A stretch of DNA of 64,000 bases, taken from assembly GCA_047973125.1 (NCBI GenBank), contig JBKEBK010000003.1, positions 5,761-69,760 of the forward strand. Direction: 5' to 3'. Origin of the DNA: CAYNRG01 sp047973125. Lineage in GTDB: Bacteria > Bacillota_I > Bacilli_A > Erysipelotrichales > Erysipelotrichaceae. A program made the position numbers and the translations under genes. Of the stretch, positions 8,299-16,538 are shown piece by piece; position 1 is the stretch's first letter, and each line of letters begins with the position of its first letter. The notes below the pieces were generated by a model. The model did not search any database. It saw nothing but the letters and a program-made list of their open reading frames with translations, and was not told the origin of the DNA.

Positions 8299-9259
8299 AG
8301 AAAAGCTTAAAAAAACTCAAAAAGTAGCTTATCAGATGCTATCTAATGCACTAGTTAATGATCATTTATCACATGCTTATTTAATATATGGTGATCGTAA
8401 TCCTTTAAAGATGGACTTGGCGCTACTCTTAGCAAAAAGTGTTGTGTGTGATCATAGCATAGACGGTTTTGCGTGTGAGACATGTTCTACTTGTTTGCGT
8501 TTTGATCATAATAATTATAGTGACTTAATAGTTATTGATGGAAAGGATGCATCAATTAAAAAAGAAGAAATCTTAGATATGCAGATGGAATTTTCAAAGA
8601 GTGCAGTTGAGGGTCCTTTAAAAATATGTATTATCAATAAGCTTGAAAATTCAAGTATTGAGGCTATGAATTGTTTACTTAAGTTTTTAGAGGAATCAAT
8701 TGATTGTATTGTTATTATTGTTAGTGATAGTATTGATTCAATCTTAGAAACTATTATTTCAAGATGTCAAAAGATTTTAATTAAACCAATGGATAATACC
8801 CTTTATTATGACTTTGCCATAAGTAATGGTTATAATGAAATAGATTGTTACTTGCTTAGTAAAATTGTTAATAGTGAAGAGTTAATTACAACTACCATTA
8901 ATGATGAATTTTATCAGGTAGCACTTAATTCTTTAAAGATTTTCTCTGAATGCTTTATAAGTGATATTCATAAATTTTTAGTTTTATTTGATGCTTCCTT
9001 ATCTTTACATAAGGGTAGTGAAAAAGCAGTTATATCGTATTTTTTAGATTTGGCTATTGTGTTTATAAAGGATGTTATTAGTAGTGATTTTAAAAAAGAT
9101 GGTTGGTACTATGAAAATGTTAATAAGTGTAAGGGTGTAGGAAAATCCTTTGATAAGGTATTATTGATACTTTTAAGTAATAAGGATAAGCTTAATAAGA
9201 CTTATGAAGCTCATTTATTAATGGCAAGTGTAGTTTATCAAATTAAGGAGGTAATATAA
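8291..9259 (+). CDS. holB: DNA polymerase III delta' subunit
   Basis: This clamp-loader subunit is a 322-residue AAA+ fold protein. The nucleotide-binding loop is degenerate (YGDRNPLKMD), as expected for delta', which does not hydrolyse ATP. A four-Cys zinc module with spacing C-x8-C-x2-C-x2-C (C53, C62, C65, C68) is intact. KIIN-like and SRCQKI segments mark sensor 2 and the arginine-finger region (ETIISRCQK). It overlaps the end of tmk and its stop overlaps the start of ricT, indicating tight translational coupling. Confidence 0.93.
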   Translation: MVKEKLKKTQKVAYQMLSNALVNDHLSHAYLIYGDRNPLKMDLALLLAKSVVCDHSIDGFACETCSTCLRFDHNNYSDLIVIDGKDASIKKEEILDMQMEFSKSAVEGPLKICIINKLENSSIEAMNCLLKFLEESIDCIVIIVSDSIDSILETIISRCQKILIKPMDNTLYYDFAISNGYNEIDCYLLSKIVNSEELITTTINDEFYQVALNSLKIFSECFISDIHKFLVLFDASLSLHKGSEKAVISYFLDLAIVFIKDVISSDFKKDGWYYENVNKCKGVGKSFDKVLLILLSNKDKLNKTYEAHLLMASVVYQIKEVI

Positions 9260-10113
9260 TGGAAGATAATAAAGAATATCCATATGTTGTATCGACAAAG
9301 TTTAAAAATTCTAATAAAGTTTACACATTTGAAACTGATGATAATAGTATTGTTAGTGGTGAATATGTTGTTGTAAATACTGTAGGAGGCTTAGAGTTAG
9401 CTGAAGTTGTTAGTGATACTTTAAGTAAAGAAAATGTTAAGGTTAGAGATGATATTAAACCGATTGTAAGAAAGGCTACACCAGAAGATAGAAGCAAGTA
9501 TCAAGAAAATAAAGTCAAGGCTAAGCAGGCTTTAGAAATTTGTTCTAAGATTGTTGATGATTTAAATTTGGATATGAATCTTATCAGTGCAGATTATGTT
9601 TTAGATCGCACCAAAATTTTAATTATCTATGTTGCTGATGATCGAGTTGACTTTAGGGAGTTACTCAAGCTTTTAGCTAGTAAGCTTCATTGTCGAATTG
9701 AGCTAAAGCAGATAGGTTCTCGTGATAAGGCTCAAATGATTGGTGGCTTGGGTATTTGTGGTATGGAAACTTGTTGTTCAAGATTTATGAATAACTTTGA
9801 AATTATTTCTATTAACATGGCTAAAAATCAGGGCTTAGCTCTTAATAATTCTAAGATTTCTGGACAGTGTGGAAAGCTTCTTTGTTGTTTAAAACATGAG
9901 AATGATGTTTATAAAGAAAAAAAGCAGGGAATTCCTAAAATTAATACTGCTGTTACTTATAATAATGAAAGCTATCGAATAGCTTCTATTAGTGTGATTA
10001 AAGAAGAGTTAACTCTTAGTAATCGTGAAGATGCAATTGTAGTTTCTTTTAATGATTTTAAAAGCAAGGCTGTTGTAGCTTCTAAGAATAAAAATGTAAA
10101 AAAAGGAGAATAG
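9259..10113 (+). CDS. ricT: RicT/YaaT, PSP1 domain regulatory iron-sulfur protein
   Basis: This 284-residue protein matches the PSP1/RicT family. The Cys-rich signatures CGMETCC and CGKLLCCLKHE are characteristic. In Bacillus subtilis, RicT with RicA and RicF forms an Fe-S complex that stimulates RNase Y-dependent RNA processing and affects sporulation and competence phosphorelays. RicA and RicF are not in this window. The ATG overlaps the holB stop, and GGAGG lies at the end of holB. Position between holB and rsmI is the classical yaaT neighbourhood. Confidence 0.95.
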   Translation: MEDNKEYPYVVSTKFKNSNKVYTFETDDNSIVSGEYVVVNTVGGLELAEVVSDTLSKENVKVRDDIKPIVRKATPEDRSKYQENKVKAKQALEICSKIVDDLNLDMNLISADYVLDRTKILIIYVADDRVDFRELLKLLASKLHCRIELKQIGSRDKAQMIGGLGICGMETCCSRFMNNFEIISINMAKNQGLALNNSKISGQCGKLLCCLKHENDVYKEKKQGIPKINTAVTYNNESYRIASISVIKEELTLSNREDAIVVSFNDFKSKAVVASKNKNVKKGE

Positions 10114-10116
10114 TGT

Positions 10117-10977
10117 ATGCATCATCAAAAAAGTTTTGATAATGATAAGTCGACGCTCTTTATTGTTCCTACTCCCATTGGAAATCTCAGTGAAGTATCA
10201 GAGAGAGTAATTGATACTCTTAAAATGGTTGATTATATTGCTTGTGAGGATACTCGTGTTACTGGTAAATTATTAAATTTATTAAATATTGAAAATAGAA
10301 TGATTCAGCATCATAAGTATAATGAGAAAGAATCTACAATAGGGATTATTGCTTTACTTGAAAAGGGATGTAATGTAGCACTTGTATCTGATGCTGGCTA
10401 TCCTTTAATTAGTGATCCTGGTCAAGATTTAGTTAAAAGAGTAACAGATGAAGGATTTAATGTTGTGCCTATTTCTGGGTGTAGCGCTGTGCTAAATGCT
10501 GTAGTTGCATCTGGTTGTATTGTATCACCTTTTACATTTATTGGATTTTTACCATCAAGTGATACATCTTGTAAGAAAGCATTAGAGCAGTATAAAGATT
10601 ATGATATGACATTAGTATTCTATGAGTCACCTCATAGAATTGTAAAAATGTTAAATAGTTTGTTAGAAATTTTTGGGGATCGTAATATTGCATTGTGTAA
10701 AGAATTAACTAAAAAACATGAAGAGTTTTATCGTGGCAAGTGTAGTGAAGTTATTAACTCTTTAGAAAATATTAAGGGAGAATTAGTTGTAGTAGTAGAT
10801 CCTAAGGAAAAAAGTGATCACTTAGAAATTAATCTTGGTGATATAACATTTTTGGTTGAGAAAAGAATGCAAAATGGGATGAGTAAGTCTGATGCTATTA
10901 AGGATGTTTCAAAGAGTTTGGGTATATCAAAGAATGAAATATATAATCATTTACATAATATTGAAGTTCATAATTAA
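10117..10977 (+). CDS. rsmI: 16S rRNA (cytidine1402-2'-O)-methyltransferase RsmI
   Basis: RsmI methylates the ribose of C1402 in the ribosomal decoding centre. This 286-residue tetrapyrrole-methylase-fold protein carries VPTPIGNLSEVSERV near its start, IACEDTRVTGKLL, SDAGYPLISDPG (S-adenosylmethionine pocket) and FYESPHRI. All are typical of the family, and the length is normal. It is the last gene of the tmk-holB-ricT cluster; its stop codon lies inside the terminator stem. Confidence 0.95.
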   Translation: MHHQKSFDNDKSTLFIVPTPIGNLSEVSERVIDTLKMVDYIACEDTRVTGKLLNLLNIENRMIQHHKYNEKESTIGIIALLEKGCNVALVSDAGYPLISDPGQDLVKRVTDEGFNVVPISGCSAVLNAVVASGCIVSPFTFIGFLPSSDTSCKKALEQYKDYDMTLVFYESPHRIVKMLNSLLEIFGDRNIALCKELTKKHEEFYRGKCSEVINSLENIKGELVVVVDPKEKSDHLEINLGDITFLVEKRMQNGMSKSDAIKDVSKSLGISKNEIYNHLHNIEVHN

Positions 10978-10992
10978 ATTTATGAACTTTTT
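10964..10992 (+). terminator. Intrinsic terminator overlapping the rsmI stop
   Basis: AAGTTCATAA (10964-10973) pairs with TTATGAACTT (10980-10989) and is followed by T residues. The stop codon is part of the hairpin. Confidence 0.8.
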
Positions 10993-11005
10993 ATATACTA
11001 AAGCA

Positions 11006-11047
11006 TTGCATTAGTTATCTGATTTGTTATAATGATAATAGTTATCA
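11006..11047 (+). promoter_or_regulatory. Promoter and Fur/PerR box of the perR-rubrerythrin operon
   Basis: TTGCAT (11006-11011) and TATAAT (11028-11033) are spaced 16 bp. From 11033 to 11047 the sequence TGATAATAGTTATCA matches the 7-1-7 Fur-family consensus at all but one base. The operator overlaps the last base of the -10 box and the start site, so binding should repress. It suggests autoregulation by the regulator encoded next. Confidence 0.78.
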
Positions 11048-11063
11048 ATAAGGAGGTGAGCTG

Positions 11064-11486
11064 ATGATCCTTAGAAATACCAAGCAACGTGATGATATTT
11101 TAGAATTAATTCATAATAGTGATAAGCATATGACTGCTGATGAAATTCATAAGATATTAAGTTTGCAGGATAAAAAAGTAGGGATTGCTACAATCTATCG
11201 AAATCTTAATCGTTTAGTTGATGAGCGTAAGGTTGTAAAGATTTCAGATCGTGGTGGTTGTTACTTTGATGGTAATAGTGTACTGCATTATCATATGCGT
11301 TGTACTTGTTGTTCTAAGCTTGTGGATGTGCCCATGGATTATCAAAGTGATCTTGATGAATTTATGCAGTCAAAGATGAATGTCCAAATCCTATCTCATC
11401 AGCTAATCTTCGATTATATTTGTGATGACTGTGCTAAACTTTTAAAGAAGAAGGAGAAAAACGATGACAAATTTAAAAGGTACTAA
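11064..11486 (+). CDS. perR: Fur family peroxide-type regulator (PerR-like)
   Basis: This 140-residue regulator has the N-terminal winged helix (TADEIHKIL, ATIYRNLNRL) and a C-terminal dimerisation domain with two CxxC zinc sites (CTCC, CDDC). Residues aligning with PerR's regulatory metal ligands are visible: His in HMTADEI, Asp in YFD, two His in HYH and Asp in LDEF. Asp at these sites favours PerR over Fur. It sits immediately before rubrerythrin, a peroxide-reducing enzyme, and behind a Fur-family operator. AAGGAGG precedes the ATG. A peroxide sensor is inferred; an iron or zinc sensor is not excluded. Confidence 0.85.
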   Translation: MILRNTKQRDDILELIHNSDKHMTADEIHKILSLQDKKVGIATIYRNLNRLVDERKVVKISDRGGCYFDGNSVLHYHMRCTCCSKLVDVPMDYQSDLDEFMQSKMNVQILSHQLIFDYICDDCAKLLKKKEKNDDKFKRY

Positions 11487-12006
11487 AACAGAAAAGAATT
11501 TAATGGCAGCATTTGCTGGTGAGAGCCAAGCTAGAAATAAGTATACTTATTTCGCAGAGGTTGCAAGAAAAGATGGTATGGAACAAATTGCTGAAATCTT
11601 TGAAGAGACAGCTCGTAATGAGCAAGAGCATGCTCGTCTATGGTTTGAAGCTCTACATGATGGTAAGATGCCTACACTTCCTGAAGCTCTTAAGGCTGCT
11701 GCAGAGGGTGAAAACTATGAGTGGACTGATATGTATGCAAACTTTGCAAAAGATGCAAGAGAAGAAGGTTTTACAAAAATTGCAGCTCAAATGGATATGG
11801 TTGCAAAGATTGAAAAGGCTCATGAAGAGAGATACCTTACTTTACTTAAAAATGTTGAAGAAGATACAGTATTTACAAAAACAGAAAGTGTTGCTTGGCA
11901 ATGTGAAATTTGTGGATATACATTAATTGGAATGAAGGCACCTGGTGTTTGTCCTTTATGTACATATCCTAAGTCATTTTTCAAAATTGAAAGCAAAAAC
12001 TATTAA
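11464..12006 (+). CDS. Rubrerythrin
   Basis: Rubrerythrin reduces hydrogen peroxide using a di-iron centre and a rubredoxin domain. The 180-residue protein has the ferritin-like helices with AFAGESQARNKYTYFA and EETARNEQEHA. A second ligand set lies in IAAQMDMVAKIEKAHEERY. A C-terminal rubredoxin domain has the two Cys pairs CEICG and CPLC. It starts inside the end of the PerR-like gene (AAGAAGGAG before the ATG), so the two are translationally coupled. This is a typical peroxide defence pair of anaerobes. Confidence 0.96.
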   Translation: MTNLKGTKTEKNLMAAFAGESQARNKYTYFAEVARKDGMEQIAEIFEETARNEQEHARLWFEALHDGKMPTLPEALKAAAEGENYEWTDMYANFAKDAREEGFTKIAAQMDMVAKIEKAHEERYLTLLKNVEEDTVFTKTESVAWQCEICGYTLIGMKAPGVCPLCTYPKSFFKIESKNY

Positions 12007-12013
12007 TAATTCT

Positions 12014-12049
12014 AAAAGGTGTTGGTAATAAAAACCAACACCTTTTTTT
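12014..12049 (+). terminator. Intrinsic terminator after rubrerythrin
   Basis: A 12-bp stem (AAAGGTGTTGGT with its complement) is followed by seven T. Confidence 0.92.
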
Positions 12050-12052
12050 AAA

Positions 12053-12083
12053 CATAAAAAAAAGATGTCATTTGACATCTTTT
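12053..12083 (-). terminator. Terminator of the cold-shock gene
   Basis: AAAAGATGTCA and TGACATCTTTT form a perfect 11-bp stem with a 2-nt loop. In the minus direction it runs into a long T-run. It terminates the csp gene that starts at 12304. Confidence 0.88.
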
Positions 12084-12100
12084 GTGTAATTCTTTAATTA

Positions 12101-12304
12101 TTAAAGTTTTACAACGTTTGTAGCTTGAGGTCCACGATCTCCAGTAGTTGTGTCAAAGCTAACTGCTTGACCTTCGTCTAGAGTTTTGAATCCTTCTGCT
12201 TGTTCAATAGCTGAAAAGTGTACGAAAATATCTTGTCCAGCATCATCTGTGATGAACCCGTATCCTTTTTCTGCGTTAAACCATTTTACTTTACCTGTAC
12301 TCAT
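12101..12304 (-). CDS. Cold-shock protein (CspA family)
   Basis: This 67-residue single cold-shock domain has RNP1 (KGYGFIT) and RNP2 (DIFVHF), which bind single-stranded RNA or DNA. The reading frame extends upstream, but the conserved MSTGKVKWFN start at 12304 is preceded by GGAGGG at six bases and is clearly the real start. The transcript should begin near 12399, giving a leader of about 95 bases, in keeping with the structured leaders of csp genes. It is monocistronic, with a strong promoter and terminator. Confidence 0.96.
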   Translation of the reverse strand: MSTGKVKWFNAEKGYGFITDDAGQDIFVHFSAIEQAEGFKTLDEGQAVSFDTTTGDRGPQATNVVKL

Positions 12305-12405
12305 TATGTACCCTCCATCAATGTATTGCACTGCACCTTCCAATAACGTCCAAGATGAATAGATCATAATGGTGAAATCTTTTTGTGATGCTTAAATACC
12401 CCACT

Positions 12406-12435
12406 ATAATAACACTAATCTAGATATAATGTCAA
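12406..12435 (-). promoter_or_regulatory. Strong promoter of the cold-shock gene
   Basis: On the minus strand a perfect TTGACA (12430-12435) and TATTAT (12406-12411) are spaced 18 bp. TGT before the -10 makes it an extended -10 promoter. Confidence 0.8.
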
Positions 12436-12466
12436 ACTTATTCTGCGTAAATGATACTAAAAAGTA

Positions 12467-12496
12467 ATTATTTAACTTTAATAATAGTTAAATAAT
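12467..12496 (-). terminator. Inverted repeat, possible terminator of the GntR gene
   Basis: ATTATTTAACT (12467-12477) pairs with AGTTAAATAAT (12486-12496). In the minus direction TACTTTTT follows. It lies 34 bases past the GntR stop. The AT-rich stem makes the call tentative. Confidence 0.45.
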
Positions 12497-12529
12497 CAAA
12501 TTAGAGTAAAAAAGAAGATTTTTTTATTT

Positions 12530-13252
12530 TCATGTTGTAGTTTTATAGTAGTTTGCTTGATAGATTTTTGAGTTAAATCTGCAGGTTGTTAACATTATAG
12601 GATTATCATTTATATCGTATGTTATATGTAGTACATCAAGGATTGGATCATTTATTGCAACCTTAAGATACTTTGATAATCGCTCATCTGCAGCAATAGC
12701 ATGAACTACCTGTTGCGAGTATTGTAGCATTATTTTTTTATCTTCTTGAATATACTTTATTTTTGATCCTTGAAGATGGTTGATAGTTAAGTCATCAAAG
12801 TATTTTAGTGGCATAAACCCCTCTTCAAAGCAGTAGGGATAATTATCTCCAAACAGTAACCTTTCATATCTAAATACTTTATCATCAAGATTTAAAGATA
12901 ATTTCTTAGCTAGTTGCTTATCTGCGTTAATTAGTTCAAAGCTTATTATTTTTGATGAAGGAATTTTACCTATTAGTCGCATTTCTTCTGAGAAGGGTAT
13001 AATCTTTGATGACTTATTGATCAGCTCTTTTTTTTCGCAGTAAATTACTCTTGATCCACTTCCCTGTTTTGATGATATATACTGCTTATCGACAAGCATT
13101 TTTAATGCTTGTCTAATGGTTACTCTTGAGACAAAGTATTTCTTACATAGCTTTGATTCTGTTGGTAAGAGTTCTCCTTTTTCATATTTACCACTTTCAA
13201 TTTCTGTAATTATCTTATTAGAAATTGTCTTATATAATGCAATTTGTTTCAT
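12530..13252 (-). CDS. GntR family regulator, HutC/UTRA type
   Basis: This sugar-responsive repressor has an N-terminal winged helix (ESGKYEKGELLPTESKL, VSRVTIRQALKMLVDKQYI) and a UTRA effector domain (about residues 80-240). That domain shows the FEEGFMPLKYFDDL and ERLLFGD patterns common in sugar-phosphate sensors of the HutC subfamily. The frame opens earlier at 13285, but a TATAAT at 13274-13279 on the minus strand lies inside that extension. The ATG at 13252 with GAGGTGA is therefore the start, giving 240 residues. It is divergent from the sulfatase-PTS operon and is its probable regulator, with palindromes in the shared intergenic region. Confidence 0.9.
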   Translation of the reverse strand: MKQIALYKTISNKIITEIESGKYEKGELLPTESKLCKKYFVSRVTIRQALKMLVDKQYISSKQGSGSRVIYCEKKELINKSSKIIPFSEEMRLIGKIPSSKIISFELINADKQLAKKLSLNLDDKVFRYERLLFGDNYPYCFEEGFMPLKYFDDLTINHLQGSKIKYIQEDKKIMLQYSQQVVHAIAADERLSKYLKVAINDPILDVLHITYDINDNPIMLTTCRFNSKIYQANYYKTTT

Positions 13253-13319
13253 ATAATCACCTCTATTATCTTGATTATACACCAAATAAAATAATAAAAT
13301 TGTATGCTTTTGTAAGAAT

Positions 13320-13332
13320 TTGTATTATACAA
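13320..13332. promoter_or_regulatory. Candidate GntR operator 1
   Basis: TTGTAT-T-ATACAA is a perfect 6-1-6 palindrome. It resembles the GTATA/TATAC core bound by HutC-type GntR regulators. It lies between the divergent regulator and sulfatase genes. Confidence 0.55.
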
Positions 13333-13377
13333 GTTTAATTTGTTATATCAAAAAATATGAGATTGAAATATTTTAAT

Positions 13378-13393
13378 ATATAACATGTTATAT
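13378..13393. promoter_or_regulatory. Candidate operator 2 upstream of the sulfatase gene
   Basis: ATATAACATGTTATAT is a perfect 16-bp palindrome ending 28 bases before the sulfatase ATG. It overlaps the probable -10 region, where bound protein would block transcription. It differs from operator 1, so whether the same protein binds both is unknown. Confidence 0.5.
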
Positions 13394-13421
13394 TAATAGC
13401 AACAAAAAGGAGAATCGACGA

Positions 13422-14801
13422 ATGAATATACTGTATCTGCATACCCATGATACAGGAAGAGTAATTAGTCCATATGGATATCCTGTACATACACCAAATT
13501 ATAAGTCTTTATCTAATGATTCATTATTGTTTCATAATGCATTTTGTGCATCTCCTACTTGCTCACCAAGCAGATCTTCACTGCTTTGTGGAGTGTATCC
13601 TTCTCAAAATGGAATGTTGGGTCTTGCACAAAGGGGCTTTGATTTAAAAGAGGAAATGCATTTATCTAACATATTAAAAAATGTTGGATATCATCGAGTG
13701 CTTTGTGGTGTTCAACATGTTGTTGGATATTATACAGATCATCAAGCAGGCGCTAATGTATTTTATGATGAGGATATAAGTGCTGATAATAGTCAGTATT
13801 GTGAGAAGGATCTAGTAAAGTGGGACATAGAAAATGCTAGAAATCTTGCCAAGTGGTTAGATAACAACAAGTCTAATAAGAATTTCTTCGTGTCTTATGG
13901 CATGCATGCAACACACCGCGCATATCCTGATGTAGAAAGTATTGATATTGATCAATCAGTTCCTCTTACTAATATCCCCAATACAAAAGAGTCAAGAGAG
14001 GATTTTGCTCAGTTTAAACAGAGTCTTAGTATTGCTGATGAGTGTCTTGGAAGAGTTATAGCTTCTTTAAAAAGAAATGGCTATTATGATAATACAATAA
14101 TTGTTTGTACTACAGATCATGGCCTAGCTAATCCATTTGAAAAGTGTACTTTAAAAGATGGAGGGACGGGGGTGCTACTAATGATGAGGGTACCTAATAC
14201 AAAACTTAAGTCTAAGAGTTTTGATGGTTTAATATCACATATTGATATTGTTCCAACTTTACTTGATTTAATTAAAATTAAGAAGCCAGATTATCTTGAA
14301 GGAAAAAGTTTTATCAATTTATTTAATAATAATGAATATGTTGAGAATGAATTTGTTTATGGTGAAATTAATTTTCATACATCTTATGAGCCTGCAAGAT
14401 CTATTAGAAATAAAAGATATAAGTATATTAAATACTTTGATAAATCTTACTTAAAATTAAATCTTTCAAATATTGATGATTCAATTGTTAAGGATATGAT
14501 GATGAATTGTGATCATGACTTAAATGATTATAAAAAGAGTGAAGAGTATTTATTTGATTTAATGTATGACAAATTTGAGACTAATAATCTTATTGATAAT
14601 CTTGATTATCAACAAGAGAAAATATTTTTAAAAGGAAAGTTAGAGGAACATATGAAAAGAGTAAGTGATCCACTATTAATTAATGATTTAAAGATTTTAG
14701 ATAAGTATAAGGTTAATAAGCGAACTTCAAAATCTTCTAGATCTAAAGATCTAAATGATTTTGATAGTTTGGGTATTATAAATAGAAAGGGGGAAAATTA
14801 A
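13422..14801 (+). CDS. Cytoplasmic Cys-type sulfatase (N-sulfoglucosamine sulfohydrolase-like)
   Basis: This is a 459-residue arylsulfatase-fold enzyme. The formylglycine motif CSPSR (47-51) is intact, so a maturase elsewhere in the genome must convert Cys47. The N-terminal stretch around FHNAFCASPTCSPSR and QNGMLGL resembles heparan N-sulfatase (SGSH), and TTDHG supplies metal ligands. The usual Asp-Asp near the start is HTHD. There is no signal peptide, so it works on imported substrate. AAAGGAG precedes the ATG. The mannose-family PTS genes start two bases later. The operon probably imports a sulfated amino sugar or glycosaminoglycan fragment and desulfates it inside. The substrate is inferred. 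Confidence 0.9.
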   Translation: MNILYLHTHDTGRVISPYGYPVHTPNYKSLSNDSLLFHNAFCASPTCSPSRSSLLCGVYPSQNGMLGLAQRGFDLKEEMHLSNILKNVGYHRVLCGVQHVVGYYTDHQAGANVFYDEDISADNSQYCEKDLVKWDIENARNLAKWLDNNKSNKNFFVSYGMHATHRAYPDVESIDIDQSVPLTNIPNTKESREDFAQFKQSLSIADECLGRVIASLKRNGYYDNTIIVCTTDHGLANPFEKCTLKDGGTGVLLMMRVPNTKLKSKSFDGLISHIDIVPTLLDLIKIKKPDYLEGKSFINLFNNNEYVENEFVYGEINFHTSYEPARSIRNKRYKYIKYFDKSYLKLNLSNIDDSIVKDMMMNCDHDLNDYKKSEEYLFDLMYDKFETNNLIDNLDYQQEKIFLKGKLEEHMKRVSDPLLINDLKILDKYKVNKRTSKSSRSKDLNDFDSLGIINRKGEN

Positions 14802-14802
14802 T

Positions 14803-15705
14803 ATGAAAGGAATTATAATTGTAGGACATGGTGAAATGCCTTTGGCAATGACTCATTCAGTTAAGATGATTGCAGGTGATTTAAAAAATGTGTTTGCGGT
14901 ATCACTTCAGGCAGATGATGGTCAAGAACAGTTTTCTAAACGATTTAAAGAATGCATTAGTAAAATGGATGACTATTCTAAAATAATTGTTTTTACTGAT
15001 TTAATTGGGGGATCACCTGGTAATTATGTTGTAAGTGAGTACATGAATGATGCTAGATTTGAAATTATATCTGGGGTAAATCTTGCGATGGTACTAACAG
15101 CTATTATGGATAATGCAACAAATGAGATGATAGTAAAAGAAGGAAAAAATGGAATTACTGACTTAAAGGCTAAGACAGTACCAATTTCAAATGTTAAAAA
15201 AGATAGTACAAAACAAAATGGTAAAAGAGTTATCTGTGGTGTTAGAGTTGATGCCCGAGGAATTCATGGTCAAGTGGCTACTCAGTGGATTCCAGGACTT
15301 GATATTGATCGGATAATGGTTATTGATGATGTAATTGTTCTTGATGATACCCAAAAGTCAGCTCTTAAAATGGCTAAGCCAAATCATGTTAAGCTTTCAA
15401 TATTATCTAGTGCTAAAGCATTTGAAAGATTGAGTGATGAGAGTGCTTATGTTGGTGAGAAAATATTAATTATTTTAACAAGGGTTAAAACTATTGATGA
15501 TTTAAGTAAGTTAAATTATTTCTTTAAAGAAGTAAATTTAGGTAATATTCCAAATCGACATGGTACTAAAAAGTATCTAAAAACAATTTATTTAACTAAA
15601 GAAGAAGTGAGTATTATAAAAAATGCTAAGACAAAAGGAACGCATTTTATTGCACAAATGGTTCCAAATGATCAGATTACAGATTTTGATAATTTAATAA
15701 AATAA
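14803..15705 (+). CDS. PTS mannose-family IIAB fusion
   Basis: This is a 300-residue fusion of two phosphocarrier domains. IIA (residues 1-135) has the phosphorylated His9 in IIVGHGE and the FTDLIGGSP loop. After a short linker, IIB (from about 142) has VRVDARGIHGQVATQW with phospho-His155 and DRIMVIDD. Phosphate flows from HPr through both to the sugar carried by IIC/IID. Lactobacillales often have IIA and IIB as separate genes in glycosaminoglycan systems; here they are fused. It lies two bases behind the sulfatase and 11 bases before IIC. Confidence 0.95.
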   Translation: MKGIIIVGHGEMPLAMTHSVKMIAGDLKNVFAVSLQADDGQEQFSKRFKECISKMDDYSKIIVFTDLIGGSPGNYVVSEYMNDARFEIISGVNLAMVLTAIMDNATNEMIVKEGKNGITDLKAKTVPISNVKKDSTKQNGKRVICGVRVDARGIHGQVATQWIPGLDIDRIMVIDDVIVLDDTQKSALKMAKPNHVKLSILSSAKAFERLSDESAYVGEKILIILTRVKTIDDLSKLNYFFKEVNLGNIPNRHGTKKYLKTIYLTKEEVSIIKNAKTKGTHFIAQMVPNDQITDFDNLIK

Positions 15706-15716
15706 GGAGAAAAAAT

Positions 15717-16538
15717 ATGGAAATATGGCAAGCAGGATTAATTGGATTATTTGCTTATCTAGGTAGAAACCAAGTTCCATGGTTATTTGGAACAACAGGT
15801 GGATGGTATGGAATTGGTAGACCTTTATTTGCTGGGTTTATCTGTGGGGTTATTTTACAAGATGTACAGGCTGGTGTGCTTTGTGGTATTGCGGTTCAAG
15901 CAATCTTTATTGGTCAGATAACACCAGGTGGTGCAGTGCCTTCAGATCTTAACTTAGCTTCATTTATTGGAATACCACTAGCAATTGTATCAACTAAGGA
16001 TCCAGCAACAGCAGTAGCTTTTGCAGTTCCTTTAGGTGCTCTTGGAGTTGGTCTTCATAACTTTACAATGACAGTTCAAGCAGCATTTTCTCATAGGGCA
16101 GATAGATGTGCAGAGAATAGTGATGCAAGGGGTGTAAGAATTGCTAATATTACAGGCACTTCAGTATCATTTTTAGAAAGATTTTTCATTGTTTCACTTA
16201 CTTGTTATTTTGGGGCACCATTTGCGGCTGATCTTTTAGCATCAATGCCAGAGATACTACTGCACTTTTTACAAATTGGTGGTAAAATGCTTCCAGCACT
16301 TGGATTTGCAATCCTATTAAAACAAATGGTTAGTGAAAAGTGGATGATAGCATTATTTATTTTAGGTTGGGTTGTAATGTCAACATTTGCAATAACAACA
16401 ACATCTCTTGTGTTTGTATCGATTGCTATTGCTTTAATGTTTGTATTAGCAAGATATGATGGTAATAATAATGTCGAATATGCCACAAGCATATTAGATC
16501 AAAATGATCTTGATGAGGAGGGTAATTATGAAGAATAG
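15717..16538 (+). CDS. PTS mannose-family IIC membrane component
   Basis: This 273-residue integral membrane protein of the mannose-fructose-sorbose family forms the sugar channel with IID. Recognisable family segments are the glycine-rich GTTGGWYGIGRPLFAGFICG and VQAIFIGQITPGGAVPSDL. Subfamilies close to it commonly carry N-acetylgalactosamine or glycosaminoglycan disaccharides, but specificity cannot be read here. AAGGAG precedes the ATG. It overlaps the start of the IID gene by 11 bases. Confidence 0.95.
   Translation: MEIWQAGLIGLFAYLGRNQVPWLFGTTGGWYGIGRPLFAGFICGVILQDVQAGVLCGIAVQAIFIGQITPGGAVPSDLNLASFIGIPLAIVSTKDPATAVAFAVPLGALGVGLHNFTMTVQAAFSHRADRCAENSDARGVRIANITGTSVSFLERFFIVSLTCYFGAPFAADLLASMPEILLHFLQIGGKMLPALGFAILLKQMVSEKWMIALFILGWVVMSTFAITTTSLVFVSIAIALMFVLARYDGNNNVEYATSILDQNDLDEEGNYEE

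Noticed and set aside
11513..11926. 137-codon frame inside rubrerythrin
   Set aside because: It is an alternative frame of a clearly conserved gene with no ribosome site of its own.
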